Below, piece by piece: positions 17,489 to 24,768 of a DNA stretch of 49,451 nt. The stretch covers positions 1 to 49,451 of the forward strand of contig DATMJO010000109.1 of the NCBI GenBank assembly GCA_035553855.1, in the 5' to 3' direction. The position numbers and the translations under genes are program-made. Source of the stretch: JBBDYQ01 sp035553855 (lineage in GTDB: Bacteria; Actinomycetota; Thermoleophilia; Solirubrobacterales; Thermoleophilaceae). The notes below the pieces were generated by a model. That model was not told the origin of the DNA and did not search any database. It worked only from the letters and a program-made list of their open reading frames with translations. How positions within the stretch are numbered: the stretch's first letter is position 1; the number at the start of each line of letters is the position of its first letter.

Positions 17489-18079
17489 CTAGCCGGCGCC
17501 GACCAGATCCTCGACGGCGCGCGCCGCGCTCTCCACGAGCGCGCGCACGTCGCCGGGCGGCTCCGCGAAGCGCCCGAGCACGTGGGCGGAGACGATCTGC
17601 GGGTCCGTCGAGTCGGGCCTGCCGACGCCGACACGGACGCGGTGGAAGTCGGGCCCGCCGAGCTCGCGCTTCAGCGACTTCAGGCCGTTGTGGCCCGCGA
17701 GGCCGCCTCCCAGGCGTGCCTGGACCTCGCCGAAGGGAAGGTCGATCTCGTCGTGCACCGCGACGATGCGGTCGAGGTCGAGGTGGAGCGCCCCGCGCGC
17801 CGGGGAGGCCGAGCGCCCCGACTCGTTCATGAAGGTCTGGGGCAGCAGGATGCCGACGCGCGGACCGCCCGGCCCGGTGCGGCCGTCGGTGTAGAGCCCC
17901 GCGTAGCGCTTCTTCGCCTTTGGGAGCTGCCAGCGCGCCGCGAGATGCAGGGCGACGTCGAAGCCGATGTTGTGGCGGGTCCGCGCGTAGCGGTCGCCGG
18001 GGTTGCCCAGGCCGACGATCAGCCAGTCGACAGGGCCTCCCCCGCCCTCGCCGCCGGCGCGGCGGCGGAACAGGCCCAG
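17489..18079 (-). CDS. pth: Peptidyl-tRNA hydrolase with an apparent CTG start
   Basis: A 196-residue Pth that releases peptides from prematurely dropped peptidyl-tRNA. The catalytic set is complete when counted from CTG 18079: N26 in VGLGNPG, H36 in RTRHNIGF, N85 in TFMNESG, D110 in VHDEIDLP, and N131 in LAGHNG. No ATG, GTG or TTG lies between the in-frame TAG of rplY (18085-18083) and the internal ATG 17830. Starting at 17830 would delete N26 and H36. GAGGAG at 18091-18086 ends 6 nt before CTG 18079, an ideal Shine-Dalgarno. CTG 18073 is a weaker alternative. The rplY-pth order is standard. Confidence 0.92.
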   Translation of the reverse strand: MGLFRRRAGGEGGGGPVDWLIVGLGNPGDRYARTRHNIGFDVALHLAARWQLPKAKKRYAGLYTDGRTGPGGPRVGILLPQTFMNESGRSASPARGALHLDLDRIVAVHDEIDLPFGEVQARLGGGLAGHNGLKSLKRELGGPDFHRVRVGVGRPDSTDPQIVSAHVLGRFAEPPGDVRALVESAARAVEDLVGAG

Positions 18080-18082
18080 GGC

Positions 18083-18778
18083 CTACTCCTCTGAGTCGCC
18101 GGAGGCGTCGGCGGAGGCGTCCGCGTCGCCGTCGGCGGGGGCCGCGCCCTCGCCGTCCTCGCCCTCGCCGACGAGCGCGGCTTCCTCCTCGACCTCCGAC
18201 TCGGGCTCCTCCACCTTCGAGGGCGGCGTGATGGTGGCGATGATCGTCTCCTCCGGGTCGTCCAGGAGGACGACGTCGCCGGGGACCGAGATCTCGGAGA
18301 GGTGCATCGTGGCGTTGATCTCCATGCCGGAGACGTCGACGACGATGCGCTCGGGGATGTCGGTCGGAAGCGCCTCGATGTTCAGCTCGCGGGAGACGTG
18401 CTCGAGCACGCCGCCGTCCTTCACGCCGGGCGCCTCCTCGACGCCCTCGAGCTCGACGGCCACGGTCGTGTGGATCTTCTCGTCGAGGCGGACCTCGAGG
18501 AAGTCGACGTGGATGAACTCGTCGCGGACGGGATGGACGTGGCGGTCCTTCAGGATCACCGGGCGCGCCTTCGCGCCTCCGATCGAGAGGTCCATGAGCG
18601 CCGCGCCGTCGTGGAGGACGTTGCGCAGGTCGCGGGCGCCCACCTTGAAGGAGGTGGTCTCACCGCCGCCGTAGACGACGCCGGGCACCATTCCGGCGCG
18701 GCGGAGCCTGCGGGACTCGCGTGATCCGCGCTCCGTGCGCTCCTCGGCGGAGAGTTGGGGTCGCTTGCCGTCTGCCAT
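18083..18778 (-). CDS. rplY: Ribosomal protein bL25, long (CTC/TL5) form
   Basis: A 231-residue bL25 of the general-stress/CTC type, binding 5S rRNA in the large subunit. The N-terminal L25 domain (about 1-95) shows RGSRESRRLRRAGMVPGVVYGGG and RHVHPVRDEFIHVDFLEV; the C-terminal beta domain (about 96-185) shows VAVELEGVEEAPGVKDGG and DIPERIVVDVSGMEI. A 45-residue acidic Glu/Asp/Ala tail follows, usual in actinobacterial homologues. ATG 18778 was chosen over longer in-frame starts because upstream codons would cross the divergent promoter. It is the first gene of rplY-pth, with mfd downstream. Confidence 0.95.
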   Translation of the reverse strand: MADGKRPQLSAEERTERGSRESRRLRRAGMVPGVVYGGGETTSFKVGARDLRNVLHDGAALMDLSIGGAKARPVILKDRHVHPVRDEFIHVDFLEVRLDEKIHTTVAVELEGVEEAPGVKDGGVLEHVSRELNIEALPTDIPERIVVDVSGMEINATMHLSEISVPGDVVLLDDPEETIIATITPPSKVEEPESEVEEEAALVGEGEDGEGAAPADGDADASADASGDSEE

Positions 18779-18788
18779 GCAGCGGGCC

Positions 18789-18802
18789 AGTGTAGCTACC
18801 CT
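18789..18802. promoter_or_regulatory. Palindromic bidirectional promoter between rplY and the ABC1 kinase gene
   Basis: Only 31 bp separate the start codons. The palindrome TAGCTA (18793-18798) sits in the middle. Plus-strand TACCCT (18797-18802) ends 7 nt before ATG 18810; minus-strand TACACT (18794-18789) ends 10 nt before ATG 18778. Both transcripts would be leaderless or nearly so. Confidence 0.55.
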
Positions 18803-18809
18803 GCCGCGC

Positions 18810-20231
18810 ATGGCCGACCGAGACCGCGAGATACCGACCGGGAGGATCCGGCGCACGGCGAAGGTCGGCACGGTCCTCGGCACGCAGGGCGCGCGCTACG
18901 CCGGCACCCGCGCGGCGAACGTCGCGCGCTCCGGCGACGCGAAGACGGCCGCGCTCGACGCGCGCCATCTCGAGGCCGTCGAGCGGCTCGTGGACGTGCT
19001 CGGCACCATGAAGGGCGCTGCGATGAAAGTGGCGCAACTCGCGTCGTTCATCGACACGGACTTCATCCCGGACGAGTACCGCGAGCTGTATCAGGAGAAG
19101 CTCGGGAAGCTGCGCTCGGAGGCGCCCGCGATGCCGTGGGAGAAGGTGCGCGGCGTGCTCGAGGAGGAGTGGGCGGAGCCGCCCGAGGAGCTGTTCCAGG
19201 ACTTCGACCACGAGGCGAGCGCCGCGGCGTCGATCGGGCAGGTGCACCGGGCGGTGCTGCCCGACGGGCGGCGGGTCGCCGTGAAGATCCAGTACCCGGG
19301 GATCGCCGACGCGCTGCGCGCCGACATGCAGAACGCCGGGCTGATGCTGCGGATGGCGAAGGCGATGGTGCCGGGCCTCGACGCGAAGGCGGCCGCCGAG
19401 GAGCTCAAGGAGCGGGTGCTCGAGGAGCTCGACTACGAGTACGAGGCGCAGAACCAGCGCTCGTTCGCGCGGGCCTACCGGAACCACCCGTTCATCCACG
19501 TGCCCGACGTGGTCACGCGGCTGTCCACCACGCGGGTGCTGGTGACCGAGTGGGTGGACGGCAGGGGATTCTCCGAGGTGAAGGGGCTGCCGCAGCCCGA
19601 GCGGGACCGCTTCGCGGAGATCGTCTTCCGCTTCTGCTTCGGCTCGATCTACCACATACAGCACTTCAACGCCGACGCCCATCCGGGCAACTACCTGCTG
19701 ATGGACGACGGGAAGGTGGCGTTCATCGACTTCGGCATGACCAAGCAGCTCGACAAGGAGCAGATCGAGCTGGAGATCGCGGCGCTCGAGGCGGTCTTCG
19801 ACGACGATCCCGAGCGCCTCCGGGTGGCCCTGCACGACCTCGGGTTCCTGAACAACCCCAAGCGGGTGGATGCCGAGCGCCTGATGGACCACGTCAAGAC
19901 CGTGGGCGGCTGGTACATGGAGGATCGCGAGGTGACGATCGACTCGGAGCGGGTGATGCGGGCGATCACGGCGGTGTCCGACCCGCGCTCGGAGTTCTTC
20001 GACCTGATGCGGCGGGAGAACGTGCCGGCGAACGAGCTGATGGGGCGCCGCATGGAATCGGGCGTGCTGGCCGTGCTGGGCCAGCTGACCGCGACGCGGA
20101 ACTGGTACCGGATCGGGCGCGAGTGGTGGTTCGCCGAGGAGCCGGCGACCGAGCTCGGCAGGGCGGAGTGGGACTACTTCGAGGCGAAGGGCGAGAAGCG
20201 GGTCAAGAAGTTCTCGGCGCGGACGTCCTGA
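18810..20231 (+). CDS. ABC1/UbiB (AarF) family atypical kinase
   Basis: A 473-residue UbiB-like protein. Visible motifs: the family-specific KxGQ-like segment MKGAAMKVAQLASF, the Ala-rich nucleotide loop SAAASIGQVHRA, VAVKIQYPG (catalytic Lys), LDYEYEAQNQ, and the catalytic loop NADAHPGNYLL followed by FIDFGM (metal-binding Asp). Family members are ATPases or kinases linked to isoprenoid lipid and quinone metabolism. No ubiquinone or menaquinone genes are next to it, so the client lipid is unknown. The gene is divergent from rplY and its last 29 bp overlap the convergent GST gene. Confidence 0.9.
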   Translation: MADRDREIPTGRIRRTAKVGTVLGTQGARYAGTRAANVARSGDAKTAALDARHLEAVERLVDVLGTMKGAAMKVAQLASFIDTDFIPDEYRELYQEKLGKLRSEAPAMPWEKVRGVLEEEWAEPPEELFQDFDHEASAAASIGQVHRAVLPDGRRVAVKIQYPGIADALRADMQNAGLMLRMAKAMVPGLDAKAAAEELKERVLEELDYEYEAQNQRSFARAYRNHPFIHVPDVVTRLSTTRVLVTEWVDGRGFSEVKGLPQPERDRFAEIVFRFCFGSIYHIQHFNADAHPGNYLLMDDGKVAFIDFGMTKQLDKEQIELEIAALEAVFDDDPERLRVALHDLGFLNNPKRVDAERLMDHVKTVGGWYMEDREVTIDSERVMRAITAVSDPRSEFFDLMRRENVPANELMGRRMESGVLAVLGQLTATRNWYRIGREWWFAEEPATELGRAEWDYFEAKGEKRVKKFSARTS

Positions 20232-20958
20232 GGTCGGGCGCGTCCGGGAAGGCCTTCGGCAGGCGGCCCGGGTAGTCGGGCGCGATGCGCCGGGCGTGCT
20301 CGCCGGCGGGACGGGCGGCGATGGCGTCGCCGAAGTCCTCGAAGGTCATGAAGAGGCGGACGCTGGTGGCGATCTGGAAGTCGGCGAGGTTCGGCGCCGC
20401 GCCGCCGATCGTGCCGTCGGCGATGTAGGCGTCGACCTGGTCGATCACGCCTGGGAGCGCGTCGAGGTCGGCGCGGATGTTCTCGTCGGTGGACTCGTTG
20501 AAGCGAGCCGACAGGGCGACGAAGGGGGCGGCGGTCTTCACGGCGAGGCCGACGGGCAGCCCCAGCTTCGCGCCCTCGCTGTAGCTGCGAAGCCCCGAGC
20601 GGTCGCGCTTGAGCGCCCACCAGATCATGCGGCGGGGCATGGGCTGGAGGACCTCGTCGCCGAAGCGGTTGGCCTCCTCGACGCGGGCGCGCTCGGCCGG
20701 GTCCTCCGGGAGCAGGCGCGGCTCGGGCCGGATCTCGTCGAGGGCGACGGCGATCGCGTGCGTGCCCTGGACCTTGCGGCCGTCGATGCGGAGCGCGGGG
20801 ACGGTGACTCCGGGGAAGCCGGCGGCGCGCAAGACGAGCTTGTGGAGAGCGGGCACGAGGTCGATGCGGCCGTAGTCGATGCCCTTGTGCTCGAGCATGA
20901 GGCGCCCGGCAAGGCTCGGGTGGGAGCCCGGGATGACGAAGATGCGGGCCTTCTTCAC
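20203..20958 (-). CDS. Glutathione S-transferase-like protein
   Basis: A 251-residue protein with a thioredoxin-fold N-terminal half (FVIPGSHPSLAGRLMLEHKGIDYGRIDL, PGVTVPALRIDGRKVQGTHAI with the cis-Pro in TVPAL) and an all-helical C-terminal half (ADFQIATSVRLFMTFEDFGDAIAARP). The active-site position near residue 11 offers a Ser rather than Cys or Tyr. Actinobacteria usually lack glutathione, so the thiol partner could be mycothiol or none. GTG 20958 overlaps the stop of the upstream DUF2269 gene by 4 nt. It is the last gene of the glmU-prs-DUF2269-GST unit. Confidence 0.78.
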   Translation of the reverse strand: MKKARIFVIPGSHPSLAGRLMLEHKGIDYGRIDLVPALHKLVLRAAGFPGVTVPALRIDGRKVQGTHAIAVALDEIRPEPRLLPEDPAERARVEEANRFGDEVLQPMPRRMIWWALKRDRSGLRSYSEGAKLGLPVGLAVKTAAPFVALSARFNESTDENIRADLDALPGVIDQVDAYIADGTIGGAAPNLADFQIATSVRLFMTFEDFGDAIAARPAGEHARRIAPDYPGRLPKAFPDAPDLRTSAPRTS

Positions 20959-21407
20959 AGGAACGGCTTCACGGTCATGTCGACGACGACGAGCAACAGG
21001 ATGGCGAGCTCGAAGACGGCGACGTTGGAGGTCTGGCGGACGTTCTCGAGCACCTCGGGCGAGTCCTCGCCGTGCTCGGCGATCCTGCGGTCGAGGTCCT
21101 TGGCCTTGCGGCCGTAGTAGAGCACGCCGATCAGGAAGGAGACGAGCCAGCCGGTCTCGGCGAGGATGATCCAGGTCTCGTGCTCGAGGTCGAGCTCGGC
21201 CAGCAGGAGCTGGCCCGCGAGGAACAGGGCGATCGAGAGCGGGGCGAAGATGCGGGGGCCGATCCACGCGGCCTCGCGGGCGAACCCGACGATGCGCTGG
21301 GTGTCGCCGCTTGCGAGGGCGCGCCGGCCCCAGACGATGAGCATCGCGGAGCCGCCGACCCAGAGGACGGCGGCGAGGACGTGGACGGTGAGGAGGAAAT
21401 CCGCCAT
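20955..21407 (-). CDS. DUF2269-like integral membrane protein
   Basis: A 150-residue protein with four predicted helices: the first carries HVLAAVLWVGGSAML, where the conserved His recalls heme-binding or CopD-like families; the others are RIFAPLSIALFLAGQLLLAEL, TGWLVSFLIGVLYYG and VFELAILLLVVVDMTV. It fits the DUF2269 membrane family (predicted YozB/CopD-related superfamily). Biochemical role unknown. It lies 25 nt after prs and overlaps the GST gene by 4 nt, so the three are likely co-transcribed. Confidence 0.72.
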   Translation of the reverse strand: MADFLLTVHVLAAVLWVGGSAMLIVWGRRALASGDTQRIVGFAREAAWIGPRIFAPLSIALFLAGQLLLAELDLEHETWIILAETGWLVSFLIGVLYYGRKAKDLDRRIAEHGEDSPEVLENVRQTSNVAVFELAILLLVVVDMTVKPFL

Positions 21408-21432
21408 GCCGCGAGCCTATAGGCCGGGATCC

Positions 21433-22461
21433 TCAGAACAGCTGGTTCTCGCCGGCGAAGATCTCGGAGACCGAATCGTCGGTGAAGATGCGGCGGACGG
21501 AGTCGGCCAGGATGTCGGCGCACGAGAGGACGCGGATCATGCTGGGCGCCCCGTCGCGGAGCGGGATCGTGTCGGTGACGACGATGCCCTCGAGCGGGGA
21601 GGCGGTGAGGGTGTCGAAGGCGCCGCCGGAGAAGATTCCGTGGGTGGCGACGGCGAAGACCTCGCGGGCGCCCGCGTCCATCACGGTCTGGGCGCCGGCG
21701 GCGAGCGTGCCGCCGGTGTCGATCATGTCGTCGACGATCACGGCGATGCGGCCCTTCACCTTGTCCTCGCCGATCACGTAGCCGATCTCGGCGACCTGCT
21801 GGGCGGGGCGCTCCTTCTCGAGCAGGGCGTACTCGGTTCCGATCTTCTGGGCGAACTTGCGCGTGAGCTTCACTCGGCCGGCGTCCGGGGAGATGATGCA
21901 GAGCTCGCCGGGGTCGCCGAGCTGGTCGGTGACGTACTGGGCGAGCGCGGGCATGGCGGTCATGTGGTCGACGGGTTTGGAGAAGAAGCCCTGGACCTGC
22001 CCGGCGTGGAGGTCCATGGTGAGCAGGCGGTCGGCGCCTACCTCCTCGAGGCACTTGGCGACGAGACGGGCGGTGATGGGCTCGCGGGGGGCCGACTTCT
22101 TGTCCTGGCGCGAGTAGCCGTACCAGGGGGTGACGGCGATGACGCGGTGGGCGCTGGCGCCGACGGCGGCGTCGACCATGCAGAGGAGCTCCATCAGGGC
22201 GTCGTTCGGCGTGAGGCCGGGCACGCCGCAGGTGGACTGGATGATGAAGAGGTCGGCGCCGCGGATGGAGTCGCCGTAGCGGCAGTAGACCTCGCCGTTC
22301 GAGAAGGTCTTGAGGCCGGGGTCGACGAGGGAGACGCCGAGGCGCTCGGCGATCTTGCGCCCAAGCTCCTGGCTGGCGCGGCCGGCGGCGACCATCAGGC
22401 GCTTGTCGTAGCCGGCGTCGACGCTCGTGCGCAACGGGCTGGTCTCGGTCTCGAGCGTCAT
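21433..22461 (-). CDS. prs: Ribose-phosphate pyrophosphokinase
   Basis: A 342-residue PRPP synthetase, making PRPP from ribose 5-phosphate and ATP for nucleotide, His and Trp synthesis. Motifs: KTFSNGEVYCRYGDSIRG in the ATP site, VTPWYGYSRQDKK (flexible loop), the ATP/Mg-binding HAGQVQGFF stretch, ISPDAGRVK, and the PRPP-binding loop IVDDMIDTGGTLAAGA. The N-terminus is about 20 residues longer than in E. coli. ATG 22461 overlaps the glmU TGA by 4 nt; glmU-prs is a conserved bacterial pair. Confidence 0.97.
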   Translation of the reverse strand: MTLETETSPLRTSVDAGYDKRLMVAAGRASQELGRKIAERLGVSLVDPGLKTFSNGEVYCRYGDSIRGADLFIIQSTCGVPGLTPNDALMELLCMVDAAVGASAHRVIAVTPWYGYSRQDKKSAPREPITARLVAKCLEEVGADRLLTMDLHAGQVQGFFSKPVDHMTAMPALAQYVTDQLGDPGELCIISPDAGRVKLTRKFAQKIGTEYALLEKERPAQQVAEIGYVIGEDKVKGRIAVIVDDMIDTGGTLAAGAQTVMDAGAREVFAVATHGIFSGGAFDTLTASPLEGIVVTDTIPLRDGAPSMIRVLSCADILADSVRRIFTDDSVSEIFAGENQLF

Positions 22462-23828
22462 CCCTCGTGCTTCTTCTTCGCGCGTTCCGCGTATCCGTCG
22501 ACGTTTTCCTGGCGGGCCCTGGCCATGCCGAGCGAGCCCGGCGGGATGTCGTCGGTGATGACCGACCCGGCCCCAGTGTACGCACCGTCGCCGACGTCCA
22601 CGGGGGCGACGAAGGTGGTGTCGACGCCGGTCTTCACGTCCTTGCCGATCGTCGTGCGGTGCTTTTCGAAGCCGTCGTAGTTGGCGGTGACGTTCGCGGC
22701 GGCGATGTTCGAGTTCTCGCCGACGTCGGCGTCGCCGAGGTAGGAGAGGTGCGGGACCTTGGCGCCGCGGCCGATGCGCGAGTTCTTGATCTCGACGAAG
22801 GTGCCGATCTTCGCGCCTTCCTCGACGACGGCGCCAGGGCGGAGATAGGCGAAGGGGCCGATGCCGGCGCGGGCGTGGACCTCGGCGCGGTCGAGGTAGG
22901 AGTGGAGGACGCGGGCGCCCTCCCCCACCGAGGAGTCGAGGATCGTGGTCTGGGGGCCGATGACGGCGCCCGCGCCGACGCGGGTGGCGCCGCGCAGGAC
23001 GACGCCCGCGTCGATCACGGCGTCCTCGCCGATCTCGACGCCGGCGTCGATCGAGACGGTCGCGGGCGCGGTGAACGACACGCCGTTGCGCGCGTGCATC
23101 GTCAGGAGGCGCTCCTGCGCGAGGCGCTCGACGGCCGCGAGGTCGGCGCGGTCGTTGACGCCCATGGCGCTCGTGGTGTCGCGCGTCGGATGCGCCGAGA
23201 TGCGTCCGCCGCTCTCGCGGATGAGCGGGAAGACGTCGGTGAGGTAGCGCTCACCGCCGGTCTCGGTGACGCGGTCGAGGGCCGACAGGAGCGCCTCCGC
23301 ATCGAAGGCGTAGGCGCCGATGTTGATCTCGCGGGTCGCGAGGTGCTCGGGCGCGACTCCCTCGGTGTGCTTCGTCTCGACTATCCGCTCGACGCCGCCG
23401 TCGGGGGCGCGAACGATGCGGCCGTAGCCCGCGGGGTCGAGCTCCTCGGTGGTCAGGAGGGTCGCGGCGGCGCCCTCCCGCCCGTGGGTGGCCGCGAGGT
23501 CGGCGATCAGCTCGGCGGAGACGAGCGGATGGTCGCCGGAGAGGATCAGGACCGTCTCCGCCGCCGCGATCCGCTCGCGAGCGGCGAGCACGGCCGAGCC
23601 GGTGCCCTCCCCCTCGGTCTGCTCGGCGGCGAGTGCGCCCTCGGGGAGCGCGTCTGAGACGCCGGTCCCCGGCCGCACGACGCACACGACCTCGCCGGCT
23701 CCCGCCTCGCGCGCGGCGGCGACGATCCAGTGGAGCATCGGGCGCCCGCACACCGGATGCAGGACCTTGGGGACCTCCGAGAGCATGCGAGTGCCGTGGC
23801 CGGCGGCCATGACGAGGACGGTGGGCAC
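22458..23828 (-). CDS. glmU: Bifunctional GlcNAc-1-phosphate uridyltransferase / glucosamine-1-phosphate acetyltransferase
   Basis: A 456-residue GlmU that makes UDP-GlcNAc for peptidoglycan. The N-terminal nucleotidyltransferase domain shows MAAGHGTRM, VLHPVCGRPMLHW, EQTEGEGTGSAVL and LSGDHPLV; the C-terminal left-handed beta-helix shows hexapeptide repeats and the acetyltransferase site region around FVEIKNSRIGRGAKVPHLSYLGDADVG and NYDGFEKHRTTIG. Length and domain order are standard. The start is GTG 23828; TAGCCT at 23841-23836 on the minus strand ends 7 nt upstream, pointing to a leaderless transcript. First gene of the glmU-prs unit, divergent from tRNA-Gln. Confidence 0.97.
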   Translation of the reverse strand: MPTVLVMAAGHGTRMLSEVPKVLHPVCGRPMLHWIVAAAREAGAGEVVCVVRPGTGVSDALPEGALAAEQTEGEGTGSAVLAARERIAAAETVLILSGDHPLVSAELIADLAATHGREGAAATLLTTEELDPAGYGRIVRAPDGGVERIVETKHTEGVAPEHLATREINIGAYAFDAEALLSALDRVTETGGERYLTDVFPLIRESGGRISAHPTRDTTSAMGVNDRADLAAVERLAQERLLTMHARNGVSFTAPATVSIDAGVEIGEDAVIDAGVVLRGATRVGAGAVIGPQTTILDSSVGEGARVLHSYLDRAEVHARAGIGPFAYLRPGAVVEEGAKIGTFVEIKNSRIGRGAKVPHLSYLGDADVGENSNIAAANVTANYDGFEKHRTTIGKDVKTGVDTTFVAPVDVGDGAYTGAGSVITDDIPPGSLGMARARQENVDGYAERAKKKHEG

Positions 23829-23866
23829 GTTGCGGAGGCTACCGGCGCCTATGCTGGCGCTGCCGG

Positions 23867-23939
23867 TGGGGAGTGGTGTAAGTGGCCAGCACGCCGCGCT
23901 TTGACCGCGGAAGACCGGGTTCGATCCCTGGCTCCCCAG
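23867..23939 (+). tRNA. tRNA-Gln(TTG)
   Basis: A complete cloverleaf folds by hand. The acceptor stem TGGGGAG/CTCCCCA is perfect, with the U1-A72 pair typical of tRNA-Gln and discriminator G. The D stem is GTGT/GCAC with a 9-nt loop. The anticodon stem CCGCG/CGCGG encloses loop CTTTGAC, anticodon TTG (reads CAA/CAG). The T stem CCGGG/CCTGG encloses TTCGATC. The 3' CCA is not encoded. An HNH-type gene starts 41 nt downstream. Confidence 0.95.
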
Positions 23940-23979
23940 TTGCGGATTCCGTCCGCCATGCGAACTAGTGTTCGTCCCA

Positions 23980-24768
23980 ATGGTCAGGGGGCCCAGCTAC
24001 ACGGAGCAGGAGGCCCGTGAAGCGGTGGCGGCCTCCCGCAGCATCCATGAAGCGCTGAGGCGCCTCGGCATCTGCAACTCCGGCGGCAGTCACCCCGTCC
24101 TGATGAAGTGGATCGAGCGCTGGGGGATCCCCACGGACCATTTCGATCCGGACGCGGTTCGCAACGAAGCGCTCGCGTCGGGTCGAGCCGGACCGAGGCC
24201 ACTCACCGAGATACTGGTGAAAGGCTCCACCTATCCCAGAGGACACCTCAAGCGCCGCCTCTACGACGAGGGCCTGAAGCAGCGCTCGTGCGAGCTGTGC
24301 GGCCAGGGCGAGGAGTGGCGGGGCCGGCGGATGGCCCTCATCCTCGACCACGCGAACGGCGACTCGACCGACAACCGCATCGAGAACCTCAGGATCGTCT
24401 GCCCGAACTGCGCCGCCACGCTCGACACGCACTGCGGGCGCAAGAACCGGCTCGAGCGCGACAGGGAGTGCGCGCTCTGCGGCACGGCGTTCGAGGCCCG
24501 CTACGCGAGCCAGCGCTACTGCTCGCGGGAGTGCGGCTCGCGGCGGCCCCGCCCCGGTCCACGCCCCGAGCTGCGCCGCGTCGAGCGGCCGCCGCTCGAC
24601 CAGCTCCGCCGCGAGGTCGCGCTCTACGGCTACCGCGGAACGGGCCGGCTCTACGGCGTCACCGACAACGCGGTCCGCAAGTGGATCCGCGCCCACGAGG
24701 CGGAGGCGGCGACGGTGCACCCCGGTCCTCCCCGCGCTCGCGCGGAGGACGGCAGCGTGCGGCCCTAA
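23980..24768 (+). CDS. HNH endonuclease-like protein with two zinc clusters and a C-terminal HTH
   Basis: A 262-residue protein. An N-terminal helical region (about 8-60) looks like a homeodomain-like HTH. The HNH core follows: C104-x2-C107, LILDHANGDSTDNRIENLRIVCPNC (written as the stretch 119-144; H124, N132/N136, C141-x2-C144) and H151. A second Cys cluster (C164-x2-C167, C181-x3-C185) resembles a treble-clef zinc finger, and the C-terminus (REVALYGYRGTGRLYGVTD then NAVRKWIRAHE) is another HTH of the type that reads sequence. It may be a nicking or homing-type endonuclease or a DNA-binding derivative; no restriction partner is adjacent. The location just after tRNA-Gln hints at acquisition near the tRNA, but base composition resembles the surroundings. 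ATG 23980 or GTG 23968 may start it. Confidence 0.72.
   Translation: MVRGPSYTEQEAREAVAASRSIHEALRRLGICNSGGSHPVLMKWIERWGIPTDHFDPDAVRNEALASGRAGPRPLTEILVKGSTYPRGHLKRRLYDEGLKQRSCELCGQGEEWRGRRMALILDHANGDSTDNRIENLRIVCPNCAATLDTHCGRKNRLERDRECALCGTAFEARYASQRYCSRECGSRRPRPGPRPELRRVERPPLDQLRREVALYGYRGTGRLYGVTDNAVRKWIRAHEAEAATVHPGPPRARAEDGSVRP

Noticed and set aside
17489..17830. Short pth version starting at ATG 17830
   Set aside because: It would lack the conserved GLGNPG Asn and the catalytic His, although the frame encodes both just upstream.
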